DNA of 64,000 nt, from contig BSYQ01000001.1 in NCBI GenBank assembly GCA_030272585.1, positions 248,001-312,000 of the forward strand. Reading direction: 5' to 3'. Positions 43,196-54,265 of this stretch are shown one piece after another. The DNA is from Bryopsis sp. KO-2023 (lineage: Eukaryota; Chlorophyta; Ulvophyceae; Bryopsidales; Bryopsidaceae). The notes beneath the pieces were generated by a model that was given only the letters and a program-made list of their open reading frames with translations, was not told where the DNA came from and ran no database searches. Position 1 is the stretch's first letter. Each line of letters begins with the position of its first letter. The translations under genes and the position numbers were made by a program.

Positions 43196-46100
43196 AGCAC
43201 AGATCTGTCGCTGGCGCGTCGCTACAGCAAGGTCGGCTGTATTGTTTGGGTGTTTTTCTTTTCGCAGAGTCGCTCTTTTCTAAGAAACAAGATCTCCAGC
43301 GGTTTTCTTTGATCGTGTGAGGTGTCGTTCCAGTGGTTCGTAAGGTGGACGAGACTTTGTTTTGGTTACTTTGTTTTGGTGTCGGAAGTCTACTTTGTTT
43401 GAAGCCGACAGTATTATTGTGGGACGTTCAAGTCGGCGATGGTTACAGCGTAAGGGACTTTTTCGAAGTAGATCTGTAGGAGTCTGTTGTTTGTCTTGGA
43501 AACAGTGGAGACGGAAGTTTTTGCCGTTGAAGTGTTTGAGAAAGAACGACGAAAAAGAAAAAAAGATCTCACTGCGTTGAAAGCAGAAGTGAGTGCGAAA
43601 GCGGTTGCCCCACACTCACACTTTTGTGGGTAGGAGTCGGCGACGGACAGAAAGAGGTTTTCTTTTGGGCGCACGTTGTTTTTCTTTTATACGAGGAAAA
43701 GAGTAAGACTGTCGTTACCCTAGTGGGGAGAGTGCGTGGCGTTACTGCTTGGAGCGATCTTTACAGGAAAAGCGAGGTTAATCTTCAACCTTTGGTTGGA
43801 GCGCAGCAAAACAGGTTGCTTGGGTCGAAAAGATCAGTGCACTGAGGTTGTTGGAGGAGTTGCGCTGTGCAGGGTTGCATAACCAGGCGACTAAAGTGAG
43901 GGTGCGCTACGAGGAAAGCAAAAGTGTGACAAGCGCGAAAACACGTCGACTGGGGACGTCGTGTGGATCGACTCACACAGAACACGAGCAAATGGGAGGT
44001 CGGATCTCTTCCACCTGGTGCGCAAAGTCGTTGGAGTGGGAGTGGTTGCAACCACAACTTTTGTTTCATTGTCGCTGGTGGGGCGCGAGTGTGTCGGCCA
44101 GTTTCGCGGACTTATGATTTGTTTCACGAGGAAAGGTCTATTTTGAGAAGTTGGACGGAGTGTTTGAAATGTTGGTGTTTTGGGCTAGATTTATGACAAG
44201 ATTTGCAGTGATCTACGAATAGTCCAGAAGTGCAGTGCAGCAGTATCATTTTTGTTGACTTGACATATCAGAACTGATTTTTACAGTATTCGAATTTGTG
44301 GAGATTTTGCCACACCATTTTCTTTGGCAGAAGTCTTGGTTGAGAGGGAGAATTTCCATCACTTCTACAATGGAAATTCAGCAAGAGTAAAGAAAGAAAG
44401 AAAAAAAAAAAAAAAAAGGAAGAAGATTATAGATGAAAAAAAAAAAAATTCTAAGGAACAGCAAGAGATGGAAGAGTAGGAAAGGTGTTTCTGAGTTGAA
44501 AGATGGAAGTATTTCCACTCAAGTGCGGCACTGTTTGATGACTTGCAGTTGGCATATGTGAGTGCTCCTGTTGATTTGCTTCTAGTTGTTTCGTTTGGCT
44601 GGGATCTGGAAAGAGTGATAAAAGTGTGTGGGCGAGAGCGTCTGGGAAGCGGTGATACTCGTTTGGGGTTTTAGACTCGGGAAGTAGGGTCGTGTTGGGT
44701 TTCTCCCATGTGGTTATTTTGGTACCACTTCTTGGGCGGTGTCGCAGTCCGCAGTATTACTGGGTTTTTCTTGTTTTCGAGTTTTGGTGAAACCTGTAGG
44801 AGAGAAACGGAAGTTAATGCGGAGTGTTTCTTCTTAAAGCAGGTAATGATGCAAGATAGGAGCTTGTTTCAGGTCGCACCCATAGGGCGGATGCTCCAGT
44901 GTTTCTGGTTTTGACTTTTGGAGTATTCGCTGGGGGACGTTTTGACAGTGTAACTGTGGGTAGACATTGTTATCGACGAAAATGCAGCAGGGAGTTTAAT
45001 GTCGAGTTTTTGGGCCCGTGTTTCTTTTTGGGAGAGTGAGTGTTGTGGACGCGGAAGTTCGACAGTGTTTCAAAAGGACAGAGTGAGTGTGTCTTCTTGG
45101 CAGTAATGAACTTTCTTGTGGAAGGGTAGACATTTTTGGTGAGTGGTGAACGTTCTATTGTCGACGGTAGTTGCGATACAATATCTTTTGGAAAAGGTGT
45201 TTCTTTTGCACAACAAGGATTGCGAAAAAAAAAAAAATGGCAGAAGTACTGATTGATACGGGAAAAGTCAAGGACCAGCAGTTTATCAAGGCGGGATTAG
45301 CTACCCCGAGTTTATAAGCTGCGGTGATTGAGCGGACCAGGGGTGAGTGTGTGTAGAGGAAGGACTGGGAACGTGTTTTTAGATGGTTTGTTGGCGACCA
45401 ATCAAGCGGCAGCCACGGAAAGTTCTGAGCATTATGGGGTGCTCTGTATTTCTGTTGGCGGTCGTGGGATGAGAGCTGATTTATGAAATACTGTGGGTAG
45501 TATCTTTTAGGGGGATAGGAAATGGAAAACGGCTTTGAAACAGAAAGACCAGTCGTGATCAGAGGCAAGAACGACAGCAGTACTGAGCATCAAAAAGACA
45601 GCTCAGAATGGAAGGAGTACGCCCTAACAATATTGCCAAGGAGGTTGTGAGTGGTACCAACAGTATGAGAAGATAGAGGTACAAGGTTTTTCAGCTAAGG
45701 AAAAGATAAGGGAGCAGTTGAAAAATATATATATATATATATGGTGTGTGGACGAAGAGAAGAAAAAAAAAAGAGGGGGAAAATATATGAAAGGAGTCTT
45801 TCAGGGATTGAGGTATTTGTTCTATCTCCAGTATTTCTGATAGGAACAGTGGCAGGTCTGCTTTTGCACTCAATAGTGACCTGTTGAGGGTATTTGAGGC
45901 TAGTGCTGGAGGTCACCATTTGGTTAAAATGGCCAGCAAAAGTCTGTTTACTAGCAAGAGTGAGAGTGGGCGTGAGTAAAGGGGTTTTTCTTGTTACCTC
46001 TGCGGTAGTGACGTTAAGAAGAAAGACGTTCTAACCTTTGTCAGATGGGAGTTGCGGAACAGCAGGTACAGAGTAAGGGGTACCTTGTCTGAAAGGGAAA

Positions 46101-46280
46101 AAGAAAGAGTGACAGCGTCAGGTAGACGTGCCTGGGCGACTCTAAAAAGTGCGTCGACAGCAAAAGTGGTGCGACTGGAAACTACGTTTGCTGTTCAGGA
46201 GTTACAGTAAACGTGGTCAGTAAATGGAAGTAGCGTTTGGGACGTTGTTGAAGGAAGAGGATAATGGATATCAAGATACA

Positions 46281-47010
46281 AAGAAGAAAGAGTGATTGTG
46301 GAAGAGCCATGGCAGGTTCCAAGATGAGCCGGTGGTTATAAAAGCAAGCGAGGAGGAGTCCTCAAGGAAGAGTGATTGTTGAAGAGCCGTGGCAGGTTCC
46401 AAGATGAGCCGGTGGCTATAAAAGCAAGCGAGGAGGAGTCCTCAAGAAAGAGTGATTGTGGAAGAGCCATGGCAGGTTCCAAGATGAGCCGGTGGTTATA
46501 AAAGCAAGCGAGGAGGAGTCATCAAGGAAGAGTGATTGTTGAAGAGCCGTGGCAGGTTCCAAGATGAGCCGGTGGTTATAAAAGCAAGCGAGGAGGAGTC
46601 TTCAAGGAAGAGTGATTGTGGAAGAGCCATGGCAGGTTCCAAGATGAGCCGGTGGTTATAAAAGCAAGCGAGGAGGAGTCTTCAAGGAAGAGTGATTGTG
46701 GAAGAGCCATGGCAGGTTCCCAGATGAGTCGGTGGTTATAAAAGCAAGCGAGGAGGAGTCCTCAAGGAAGAGTGATTGTTGAAGAGCCGTGGCAGGTTCC
46801 CAGATGAGTCGGTGGTTATAAAAGCAAGCGAGGAGGAGTCTTCAAGAAAGAGTGATTGTGGAAGAGCTGTGGCAGGTTCCAAGATGAGCCGGTGGTTATA
46901 AAAGCAAGCGAGGAGGAGTGTCGAAGAAAGAATGATTATGGAAGAGCCGGGGCAAGTTCCAAGACGAGCCTGCGGTCATAAAAGCAAGCAAGAAGGAGTA
47001 TACAAGAGAC
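46281..47010 (+). repeat. 80 bp tandem array, nine units, each with a TATA box
   Basis: AGTGATTGT recurs at 46291, 46371, 46451, 46531, 46611, 46691, 46771, 46851 and, degenerate, at 46931, an exact 80 bp period. Eight units carry TATAAAAG (first at 46337). Units with GATTGTGG/CCATGG alternate with units with GATTGTTG/CCGTGG, suggesting a dimeric 160 bp higher-order unit. Confidence 0.93.
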
Positions 47011-48041
47011 GACGCAGCTGTGGTTATGTTTATACAAATCAGACGATGGATTGAGGTACTGTGAAGATATTTTCGCTGCAGCGTAAATATTAGGTGGAAG
47101 TGTCGCTGTTCAGCAGCAAATGATGGAAGTAGCGCCACAGATGTAGTGTCCAGGTGGCAGCTCAGCTCAAAAGAAGCTTGGAAACCACGCCACAGACGTG
47201 ATGTCTGGATGGCTGCAACCTCAGCTTTTGGAGCTTACGAAGAGGAAGAGAGATGATGAAGAGAAAGAGAAAGCGTGGACAGGAGAGAGTCGCGTAAGAA
47301 AGAGGTACAGAGTGTGACCTGATGAAGAGAAAGAGAGACACTGGGTGTGTCCTGACGAAGAGAGAAGAGAGAAGAGAGAAGAGAAAGAGATATGCATATA
47401 TGAGAATTGGTGTGCAGACGTGCCACCAGAAGAGAAGATACAAGCGCCGTATCCTGCGTGGTGGCGGCAGCTGAACTGGAGGTATCCATATGGTGTTGAG
47501 AATGGCGAGATCAAAAAAAAAAAAAAAAGAATGACAACAATGGTTAGAGAGCCTTCCAAAGGTGTAAACTGGTATGGAGATTTAAGCGCTTTGGGAAGGG
47601 TGACCAACCCTGTAGCAGCTTGTCTTATTTGGGAAGATATGAGTGTGCGGAAAGATTGGTTTTTGGTAATGGAAAGAGTGGGTATCCTTGTTGAACGAGC
47701 GAAGATGCGTTGAGGGCAGAGAACTCTCGAGCAGCATTATTGCGAAAGTAATGAGCGGTATCGATTCGGGGAAGAAAAAAAAAAAAAAGAAATTTGAGAC
47801 AAATAGGATGGTGCATGTGCGTTTGTGGGCCAAATAGAGAGAAACCAGTGTTTGTGGCCGCACTGGAGGAGTCTCTTAAACGCAGAAGTGCTATTGTGTT
47901 TGCTTGAATTAGAAAAAGGTTTAGTTGGTTTCATCGATTTATGCTATATTGGTGGCGTTTTTCTTATATTTTGCCTTTTTGTTTTTGTTAGTGTATTTTC
48001 TCCACACTTGGAGGGCCAAGTGTAGGTTATGGGGGGGAAAA

Positions 48042-48057
48042 GGTTACAGCTGTAACC
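48042..48057. promoter_or_regulatory. 16 bp palindrome at the internal LTR of C
   Basis: GGTTACAGCTGTAACC preceded by GGGGGGGAAAA, a polypurine tract. This marks the end of an upstream internal domain. Confidence 0.8.
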
Positions 48058-48332
48058 CCAAACCACGTCGCCTCCACCGATTTCGTCGTCCCTGCAGCGG
48101 GAGTAGGTGTGTTTGGTACTAATCGGAAAGGACAAGACTTAGTTGGGCTAGATTGGGTTGATCCGGCTTCGAGTAGACCTTGATTTGGATCAAGTACATT
48201 TGTGATGGGATGTGGGAAGATATATTGGACGAGTTTATGGACGTTGTGAACCTTTTTGCTTTGGATTGTAAGTCTTCCTTTGGAGTGGGACTGTGGCGTG
48301 TGTGACAAGAGCGGTCAAGACGACGTTTTGGG
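48051..48332 (+). repeat. Internal LTR-like segment of C
   Basis: It starts with the same 37 bases as the C LTR (TGTAACCCCAAACC to TTTCGTC), then diverges, and ends GCGGTCAAGACGACG, similar to the C LTR end. A polypurine tract stands before it and a primer-binding site after it, so it works structurally as both a 3' and a 5' LTR. Confidence 0.75.
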
Positions 48333-48344
48333 TGGTTTCGGAGC
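48333..48344 (+). other. Primer-binding site joined directly to pol
   Basis: TGGTTTCGGAGC is followed at once by TTGCGGTTCTGTGTTGATTA, the RT codons for RFCVDY. No leader, gag or protease is left between. Confidence 0.85.
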
Positions 48345-49499
48345 TTGCGGTTCTGTGTTGATTACCGCAAGCTCAACAAGGTGACCACCCGAGATAGCTT
48401 TCCTCTCCCGAGGATAGAGGATGCGATCAACCAGTTCTCGGAGGCCAAGTTCTTCACCGCTTTGGATTTGAGATCAGGGTATTGGCAGGTCAGGATGAGC
48501 ACTGCCTCCGCGGAGAAAACGGCCTTCATCACACAGGAGGGGCTGTATGAGTTCGTGGTGATGCCCTTCGGGCTCAGTAACGCCCCAGCGACATTCCAAA
48601 GGATGATGAACGAGGTACTGGGACCTATGCTGTGGAAGGGGGTGATCGTGTATTTGGATGATATCATCATCTATGCGGAGACTTGGGAAAAGCATCAGGA
48701 GATCTTGGCAGAGGTGCTGCAGCGGCTGAAGGAGGCCAACCTGAGGATCAGCCCGAGGAAATCGGACTTCGGGTTTGAGGAGCTACTCTACTTGGGCCAC
48801 ATCGTGGGAAAAGGGGAAATCAAGATGAATCCGAAGAAGGTAGCCACAGTGGAGCTGCAGGAGCCACCGGTGGATGTGTCTACTCTGAGGTCCTTCCTTG
48901 GCCTTACTTCTTACTACAGGAGATTTGTGCGCGACTATGCAAGGATCGCTGCACCTCTGACGGAGTTGTTGAAGAAGGATGTGCCATTTGAATGGAGGGA
49001 TCGACAACAACAAGCATTTGAGAGGCTGAAGAAAAGCATAACCGATCAACCAGTCCTGGCTCCACCACAGCCACACCTACCATACACTCTGCAGACAGAC
49101 TGGAGCAGCCAGGCTGTGGGGGCAGTACTCTGCCAGAAGGATGAGCAAGGGAGAGAGCATGTGGTAGCCTATGCCAGCAAAAGACTCAACCCAGCGGAGA
49201 AGAACTATTCGGTAGTGGAGGGGGAGTGCCTGGCAGTGGTATGGGCTTGCACCCTATTCAGGCCATACATCTATGGCACAGAATTTGTGCTGCAGACAGA
49301 CCAGCGGGCATTACAGTGGTTGATGACAGGTACTAAACTGACGGGAAAACTGATGAGGTGGGCACTCCGCCTACAGGAGTTTGATTTCAGGATTGAGTTC
49401 CGCGCTGGAAAAAGCAATGCGAATGCGGATGCACTGACCAGGCTTCCAGTTCCACTGGATCATCCGATAGTCAGTGGATCCACAGCACTTCGTCCATAA
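48345..49499 (+). CDS. Element C RT and RNase H, 5'-truncated
   Basis: The frame of 384 residues begins inside the RT domain at RFCVDYRKLNK, so the N-terminal fingers segment present in A and B (WASPIVLVPKPDG) is missing. The palm motifs FGLSNAPATF and YLDDIIIY (near residue 103), the connection and RNase H (LQTDWSSQAVGAVL) are complete. There is no ATG at the start. Truncation makes independent RT activity doubtful. It ends with STALRP and a stop, in the same frame as integrase downstream. Confidence 0.9.
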   Translation: MRFCVDYRKLNKVTTRDSFPLPRIEDAINQFSEAKFFTALDLRSGYWQVRMSTASAEKTAFITQEGLYEFVVMPFGLSNAPATFQRMMNEVLGPMLWKGVIVYLDDIIIYAETWEKHQEILAEVLQRLKEANLRISPRKSDFGFEELLYLGHIVGKGEIKMNPKKVATVELQEPPVDVSTLRSFLGLTSYYRRFVRDYARIAAPLTELLKKDVPFEWRDRQQQAFERLKKSITDQPVLAPPQPHLPYTLQTDWSSQAVGAVLCQKDEQGREHVVAYASKRLNPAEKNYSVVEGECLAVVWACTLFRPYIYGTEFVLQTDQRALQWLMTGTKLTGKLMRWALRLQEFDFRIEFRAGKSNANADALTRLPVPLDHPIVSGSTALRP

Positions 49500-49658
49500 G
49501 GATCTTCCGAGGATCTCAAGATCATGGCTGGAAAAAGAGGAACCATTGTTGGTCCAATGGGGGTACTTCTAGACTGAAGGCAAGGCCACACGAACCCCGA
49601 AAAAGTAGCGTGGAACACCGTTACCGTTCGGACTTCGTGATTTGCCACAGTTGCTGCC

Positions 49659-52600
49659 GTGATCAAAGGAGGAGGTCAAAGGAGAATGGATCCATGGGCG
49701 GATGCGGAACTGATGGAATTCTTGAAAACAACGGCATTACCCGCTGAGAAACAAGCAAAAGCGAGGGTGCGGAAAAGGGGTCAGAGATATCGATGGGTGG
49801 GAGGAGATCTACACCCACTCAAGTGCTTGAGTAAACAAGGAGAATGGCTAGAGGTGCCAAAAGAGGAGCAAAGGCCAACTGTGGTCCGAAAAGTCCACAG
49901 AGAAAATGCGCACATCGGCGGCAGAGGATTGTGCCAGAAAGTGCAGCAGAGATACTGGTGGCCATATATAAGGAAAGAGGTAGAACAAGTGTGGCAGACG
50001 TGCCACAGCTGCAGAAGAAGTCAGAAAGCGCCTAAGGAACGACACCCATTAAGGCAGCATATACCGTTAAGAGCCTGGGAGAGACTGGGTATGGACTTGA
50101 TCACCCTGCCCACCACCGGAACGGGAGAAAAATATGTGATAGTCATGGTAGACTACTTCACCAAGTGGACGATCGCCGGGGCATTAACGAGTAAGAGGAG
50201 TTCTGCGGTGGCGGCGTGGCTGAAGGCCTCGGTGTTCCATCCATATGGACCGCCCGCCTCCATCATCACAGACAACGGGAGTGAATTCGAAGGAGAGGTG
50301 GCAGAACTTCTACAGCAGTGGGGAGTCCAGCTGAGGAAAGGACGCCCATACCACCCGGAGACCAATGGGCTGGTCGAAAGAATGAACCGGGAGATACAAC
50401 AACTATTGCGGAGGGAGTGTGGCGGCGGGATCACGCCCCAATGGCCGGAGAAACTGCAGGAGGTGATTTATGCTATCAACACCAGGGAACACACCTCCAC
50501 CGGACTCAGCCCCGCCAAGGCATTGTTTTTCCGGGAGTTTTCCACCAAAACCAAACGAAATGAACGCTTAGCAGAATTGCGAGGGGAGTTACGCCGGGCA
50601 GATGCAGTGGAGCTGCAGCGCCAGGTCACCCTGAGGTTTATGAATGAGGAGAGGAAAGCTCAGGAGGGGAGTCTTGCCAGAGCCTTGCAGAAAGCAAGGG
50701 TCAAACAGCAGCTGGGGCACCTCTGGGAGACGATCAGGCGGGGTAAAGCTCCGGCAGAACTGCAAGTAGGGGACATGGTGATGTTGTGCTCAACTCGGTT
50801 CCCCTACCACCCCAAGGAGATGGAATTTAATCAGGGGCCATGGATGGTCCAGGAATTACGTGGGGATTTGGTAAAGGTGGGTCAGACCCCAAGGGATGCA
50901 TGGACTGTGGACAGGGTACAGTGTCGCCTCATTGAGAGGACGGACGTGGAGGAGTCTCGTGGCGGAAGTGCAGAAAAACCCAACAGCGGCGGCGAATTGT
51001 TAGACGAATTTGCACTTTTCGAGAGCCCAGCGACCATGTTCCGAATCGTATGTTTCCTGGCCATTATATGTGGCGTGTTGAGTAGTGGCGGAGGCGGAGT
51101 AGGGCCAATAGGTGGCGCACGTGAGGGTGGCGGCGATCAGCCAGAGCGAGGGGGCAGTGGATCATCGCAAAGGGGTGGCGGAAATCAACCAGGGCAAGGA
51201 AATGACGACACACCCATGGCTGAATCCGGCAGCCTCGATACAGCAGATTTGGAGGCGGAATATGGATTGCAGGAGGAGGAGACAGTGGAGGAGTTGGTCA
51301 GCGAGCCCATGGAGGAGATCGCCTTTCCAGCAGCCGGGCCATCCCAACCTCCACCAGTAGAACTCCCGGCCACCTTCCGAAATCTGCCGGTAGAGCAGCA
51401 AATTGACGCCGTGGCGGCATACTTTGCGGCGATCCTTGCGAGCCATATGACCCAGCCGGAAACCCAGAACGTGGCCACCCAAACCGACGGAAAAGAGCAA
51501 CGGGATCAGGTGTCGCAGGCTACCTGCGACATGGTGCCGTGGAAGCAATGGGAGCAACAACGGAGGCGGATGCAGAAGATGGCGGACCTTTTGGATCGCC
51601 AGAAGAATCGGATTGCGGAACTGACGGGAAAGGAAAAAGAACCGCTCCACCCCCGAAGCAGCCACCCACGAAAGAAAACGGTGCGAAGCCTCAAGGTTGG
51701 GGACATTGGGGAAGGAGGAAAGCCACCTCCTCAGCTGGGTCCAGAAGACTTGGAAGAAGCTACAGCAACATTAACAGGAGAACAGCCATTTCATCAGCCT
51801 GGACAAGGGGGGCTGGAAGGATCAACAGCAGCAACAGCAGCCACAGGAGAGGGGCAGCATGAGGAAACCACAGAGGGGGAAGGATTGGTTGGGGGTGAAT
51901 CAGGGGCTGGGGAGAAAGTGGGGGAGGAGCAGCCAGGAACACCAGAGGATGAACCCCCAGCTCCAGCTGATGTGATCCCAGGAAGCCCACCACATCCACA
52001 GCCACTGTCGGCTCAGGAATGGGCGGAGGTGCAGAGGGAGGAAAGAGATCGATCGTTGGCGGGACATCAGCCGCTGCCTGGGATGCACTACCGGAGAGGA
52101 TGGGAGGAGACGGTGTCACAGCCTCGTGTGGAGGAACCTGATCCAGTTCCATTTGCCCACCAAGCGGAGCAAGTAGGATCCCAGGATCCACCAGCTGAAC
52201 CCCCAACGACGGAGGAAGTGCCTCCAGCCTCCCAACTCGTCTTGTTGCCACCAGGGCCAATCAGACCACCAGCTCCACCCATGGCGGGACCTCGGCCACC
52301 ACGCCCCTTCCAGATGTTCCAGAATGTCCAGGCCCCATTCACCTTTGGAGCAGGAACCCCCACAGGAACTACCCCGGGATTAAGCCAAAGCGGGACTCCA
52401 GCATCGAAGGGAGGAGCGCCAAGGAAGGGCCCAACCACTAGACTCGCCTCAGGAAAAGGGAAGCTCAAGAAGGTCGTCTTGGATTTTTCGGGAACGGATA
52501 CGGAGACTGGCGAGGACGAAGGGCCCACAGACGCAACAGCACCGGGGGATGGAAAGGGACAGCACGGCCAGAGCAGCGGCGGCGGCACTCCAGGGATGGG

Positions 52601-53150
52601 TACGCGTTGCAGCCGTTGTTCAAAACCGCCCGGCTCCAACGCGTACATCCCAACCGCCTGTAAGTTTGCCAATACACCCGGGCATCACAGACACTGCTCG
52701 AGGGATCGCTTTGGGAAATCCTGGAAAGCTTGTGCGAAGGATGTGTTGGCCATCCTCGTGGCCTTGCGGCGCCCCGACCTCTTCTGCCGCGGACGCGAAC
52801 TCACGCTGGGGGACATCCCGGCGGCGGACCTTTCATGGATCCCGGAGTATCGCCCTGGCATCACCGCCGACGAGGTTTTCCAAAATCGCTGCTGGCGATG
52901 CGAAGCGGAAGCCCGAAACTTCCCGACGACGGCATACTGGCGCACGCTGACGGCGGAGATGTGGGGGCGATACCCCGAGCTCCGTCGGCCGTTCCCTGAC
53001 GAGATCCCCCTGGAGAGAGGCAACGCAGCCAAGCGGCCCCGAGAAGACGAAGGTCCAGACGATCCAGCAGCGGGAGGAGAGCCGCCGGAGCACTGTCGCG
53101 GAGGTCAGGGAGGACCGCCACCACCACCACCGCCGCCGCCGACAGCCTAA
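49659..53150 (+). CDS. Element C integrase with long C-terminal extension
   Basis: The frame of up to 1163 residues has its first ATG at 49686. The HHCC zinc domain (HRENAHIGG...WQTCHSC) lies near 80-125. The DDE core has LGMDLITL (about 146), ASIITDNGSEFEG (about 204) and NGLVERMNREI (Glu about 241), then NTREHTSTGLSPAKALF and a GPWMV segment of SH3-like type ending near 430. At residue 460 ATG 51036 starts a hydrophobic segment (MFRIVCFLAIICGVLSS). About 500 Gly/Pro/Glu-rich, low-complexity residues follow. The last 180 residues hold a Cys/His cluster, CSRC, HHRHC, CAKD, FCRG and CWRC, in a compact Trp/Pro-containing domain, then a Pro run. Integrases of this family normally end soon after the core. 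The extension may be a fused or overlapping third gene expressed from 51036. Confidence 0.87.
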   Translation: MIKGGGQRRMDPWADAELMEFLKTTALPAEKQAKARVRKRGQRYRWVGGDLHPLKCLSKQGEWLEVPKEEQRPTVVRKVHRENAHIGGRGLCQKVQQRYWWPYIRKEVEQVWQTCHSCRRSQKAPKERHPLRQHIPLRAWERLGMDLITLPTTGTGEKYVIVMVDYFTKWTIAGALTSKRSSAVAAWLKASVFHPYGPPASIITDNGSEFEGEVAELLQQWGVQLRKGRPYHPETNGLVERMNREIQQLLRRECGGGITPQWPEKLQEVIYAINTREHTSTGLSPAKALFFREFSTKTKRNERLAELRGELRRADAVELQRQVTLRFMNEERKAQEGSLARALQKARVKQQLGHLWETIRRGKAPAELQVGDMVMLCSTRFPYHPKEMEFNQGPWMVQELRGDLVKVGQTPRDAWTVDRVQCRLIERTDVEESRGGSAEKPNSGGELLDEFALFESPATMFRIVCFLAIICGVLSSGGGGVGPIGGAREGGGDQPERGGSGSSQRGGGNQPGQGNDDTPMAESGSLDTADLEAEYGLQEEETVEELVSEPMEEIAFPAAGPSQPPPVELPATFRNLPVEQQIDAVAAYFAAILASHMTQPETQNVATQTDGKEQRDQVSQATCDMVPWKQWEQQRRRMQKMADLLDRQKNRIAELTGKEKEPLHPRSSHPRKKTVRSLKVGDIGEGGKPPPQLGPEDLEEATATLTGEQPFHQPGQGGLEGSTAATAATGEGQHEETTEGEGLVGGESGAGEKVGEEQPGTPEDEPPAPADVIPGSPPHPQPLSAQEWAEVQREERDRSLAGHQPLPGMHYRRGWEETVSQPRVEEPDPVPFAHQAEQVGSQDPPAEPPTTEEVPPASQLVLLPPGPIRPPAPPMAGPRPPRPFQMFQNVQAPFTFGAGTPTGTTPGLSQSGTPASKGGAPRKGPTTRLASGKGKLKKVVLDFSGTDTETGEDEGPTDATAPGDGKGQHGQSSGGGTPGMGTRCSRCSKPPGSNAYIPTACKFANTPGHHRHCSRDRFGKSWKACAKDVLAILVALRRPDLFCRGRELTLGDIPAADLSWIPEYRPGITADEVFQNRCWRCEAEARNFPTTAYWRTLTAEMWGRYPELRRPFPDEIPLERGNAAKRPREDEGPDDPAAGGEPPEHCRGGQGGPPPPPPPPPTA

Positions 53151-54265
53151 AAAGGGGGAAGGTGAAAAGAAGAAAAAAAAAAAAAAAAAAAAAAGAAAAA
53201 GGAAGGAAAATGGGGGAGGGGTGACTGTTTGTTTTTGTTTTTATTGTTTTTATTTGTTTTTGTTTTATTGGTTTTCATGAGATTGGCTATGGAGATAGCC
53301 TTCTCAAAGAAAAGTAGTAGCTGAACTGGGTTGGATCAGTAAGAATGGAAAAGAAAAGGAAGTGAGAGAGAGAGAGTAAGAGCTCAGAGTTCAGGGCTCT
53401 CTTTTTGATGACTTTTTGTTTTTGCTTTTATTGTTTTTGTTTTTGTTTTCTTGGTTTTCATGAGAATGGCTATGGAGACAGCCTTCTCAAAGAAAAGTAG
53501 TAGCTGAACTGGATTGGACCAGTAAGAATGGAAAAGAAAAGGAAGTGAGGAAGAGAGAGTAAGAGTTCGAAGTTCAGGGTTCTTTCTTAAATCTTTTTGA
53601 TACATGATTTCAAGTTGCTATGAGGGTTAGAGAACAGACTGTCTGCTACTGAAGTGGGCAGGCAGTAAAACACTGTGGCAGGAGTGGGTGTCTGATGGGT
53701 TAGGTTAGAGAACAGACTGTCTGCTACTGAAGTGGGCAGGCAGTAAAACACTGTGGCAGGAGTGGGTGTCTGATGGGTTAGGTATCTTTTTGGGGGAAGG
53801 CATGAAAAAGGGGGGGGGGGGGGGGGAAAAAAAAAAAGAAAACCACTGGTTATTGGACCTGAAAAAAAAAAAAAAAAAAAAAAAGAGAACAAGCTTGCTG
53901 GTTGAGAAGGCAGGTTGCTCAGTATTTCTAGGGATGGAGTGAACAAGCTGACAGAACAGCTGTGGATTGTGTTGTGCTTGTGTTATCAAGGTTAACAGAC
54001 ATTTTTCCTGTTGTGTAGAAAGTAATAATCAGAAGAAAAAAAAAAAAAAAAAAACTGACACTTAGCACTTGTTCTATAGTACTGGGGACACTGCATCTGT
54101 GGACTTAGTGGTTGAATAGGCAGTTAGGTCTTTCTATTCACCACTTCTCCAACAGTTCTGACCCCAGCTATCTTGAAAATGGAAGTCTAGACACAGAAAC
54201 AGTTCAGAAAAGAGGGGAGGGGATGTTAAAACTTTTGGGGACAAAAGTTCAGGGAGGAGGGGAGT
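53151..54265 (+). other. Element C 3' untranslated region with repeats
   Basis: The region is AT-rich and carries two diverged copies of a block of about 180 bp (GGCTATGGAGATAGCCTTCT near 53285 and its relative near 53467) and a 77 bp duplication (AGAGAACAGACTGTCTGCTA near 53630 and 53707). G and A homopolymers lie near 53810-53880. The polypurine tract AGGGAGGAGGGGAGT stands before the LTR. Confidence 0.75.

Larger units (their letters stand above)
42658..48041 (+). other. Non-coding half of element C
   Basis: About 5.4 kb contain no gag, protease or other recognisable gene, only short chance frames. Tandem repeats lie at about 43000-43190 and 46281-47010, with poly(A) runs at about 44400, 45230, 45760, 47515 and 47775 and an AAGAGAG microsatellite near 47360. 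It resembles the interior of a large non-autonomous derivative (LARD). Confidence 0.6.

Noticed and set aside
46281-47010. CRISPR-like array
   Set aside because: The units are contiguous 80 bp tandem copies without unique spacers and lie in a eukaryotic retroelement.
51112-52950. Alternative frames inside the integrase extension
   Set aside because: They are shadows of a GC-rich low-complexity frame. Only the frame in phase with integrase holds an ordered Cys/His domain.
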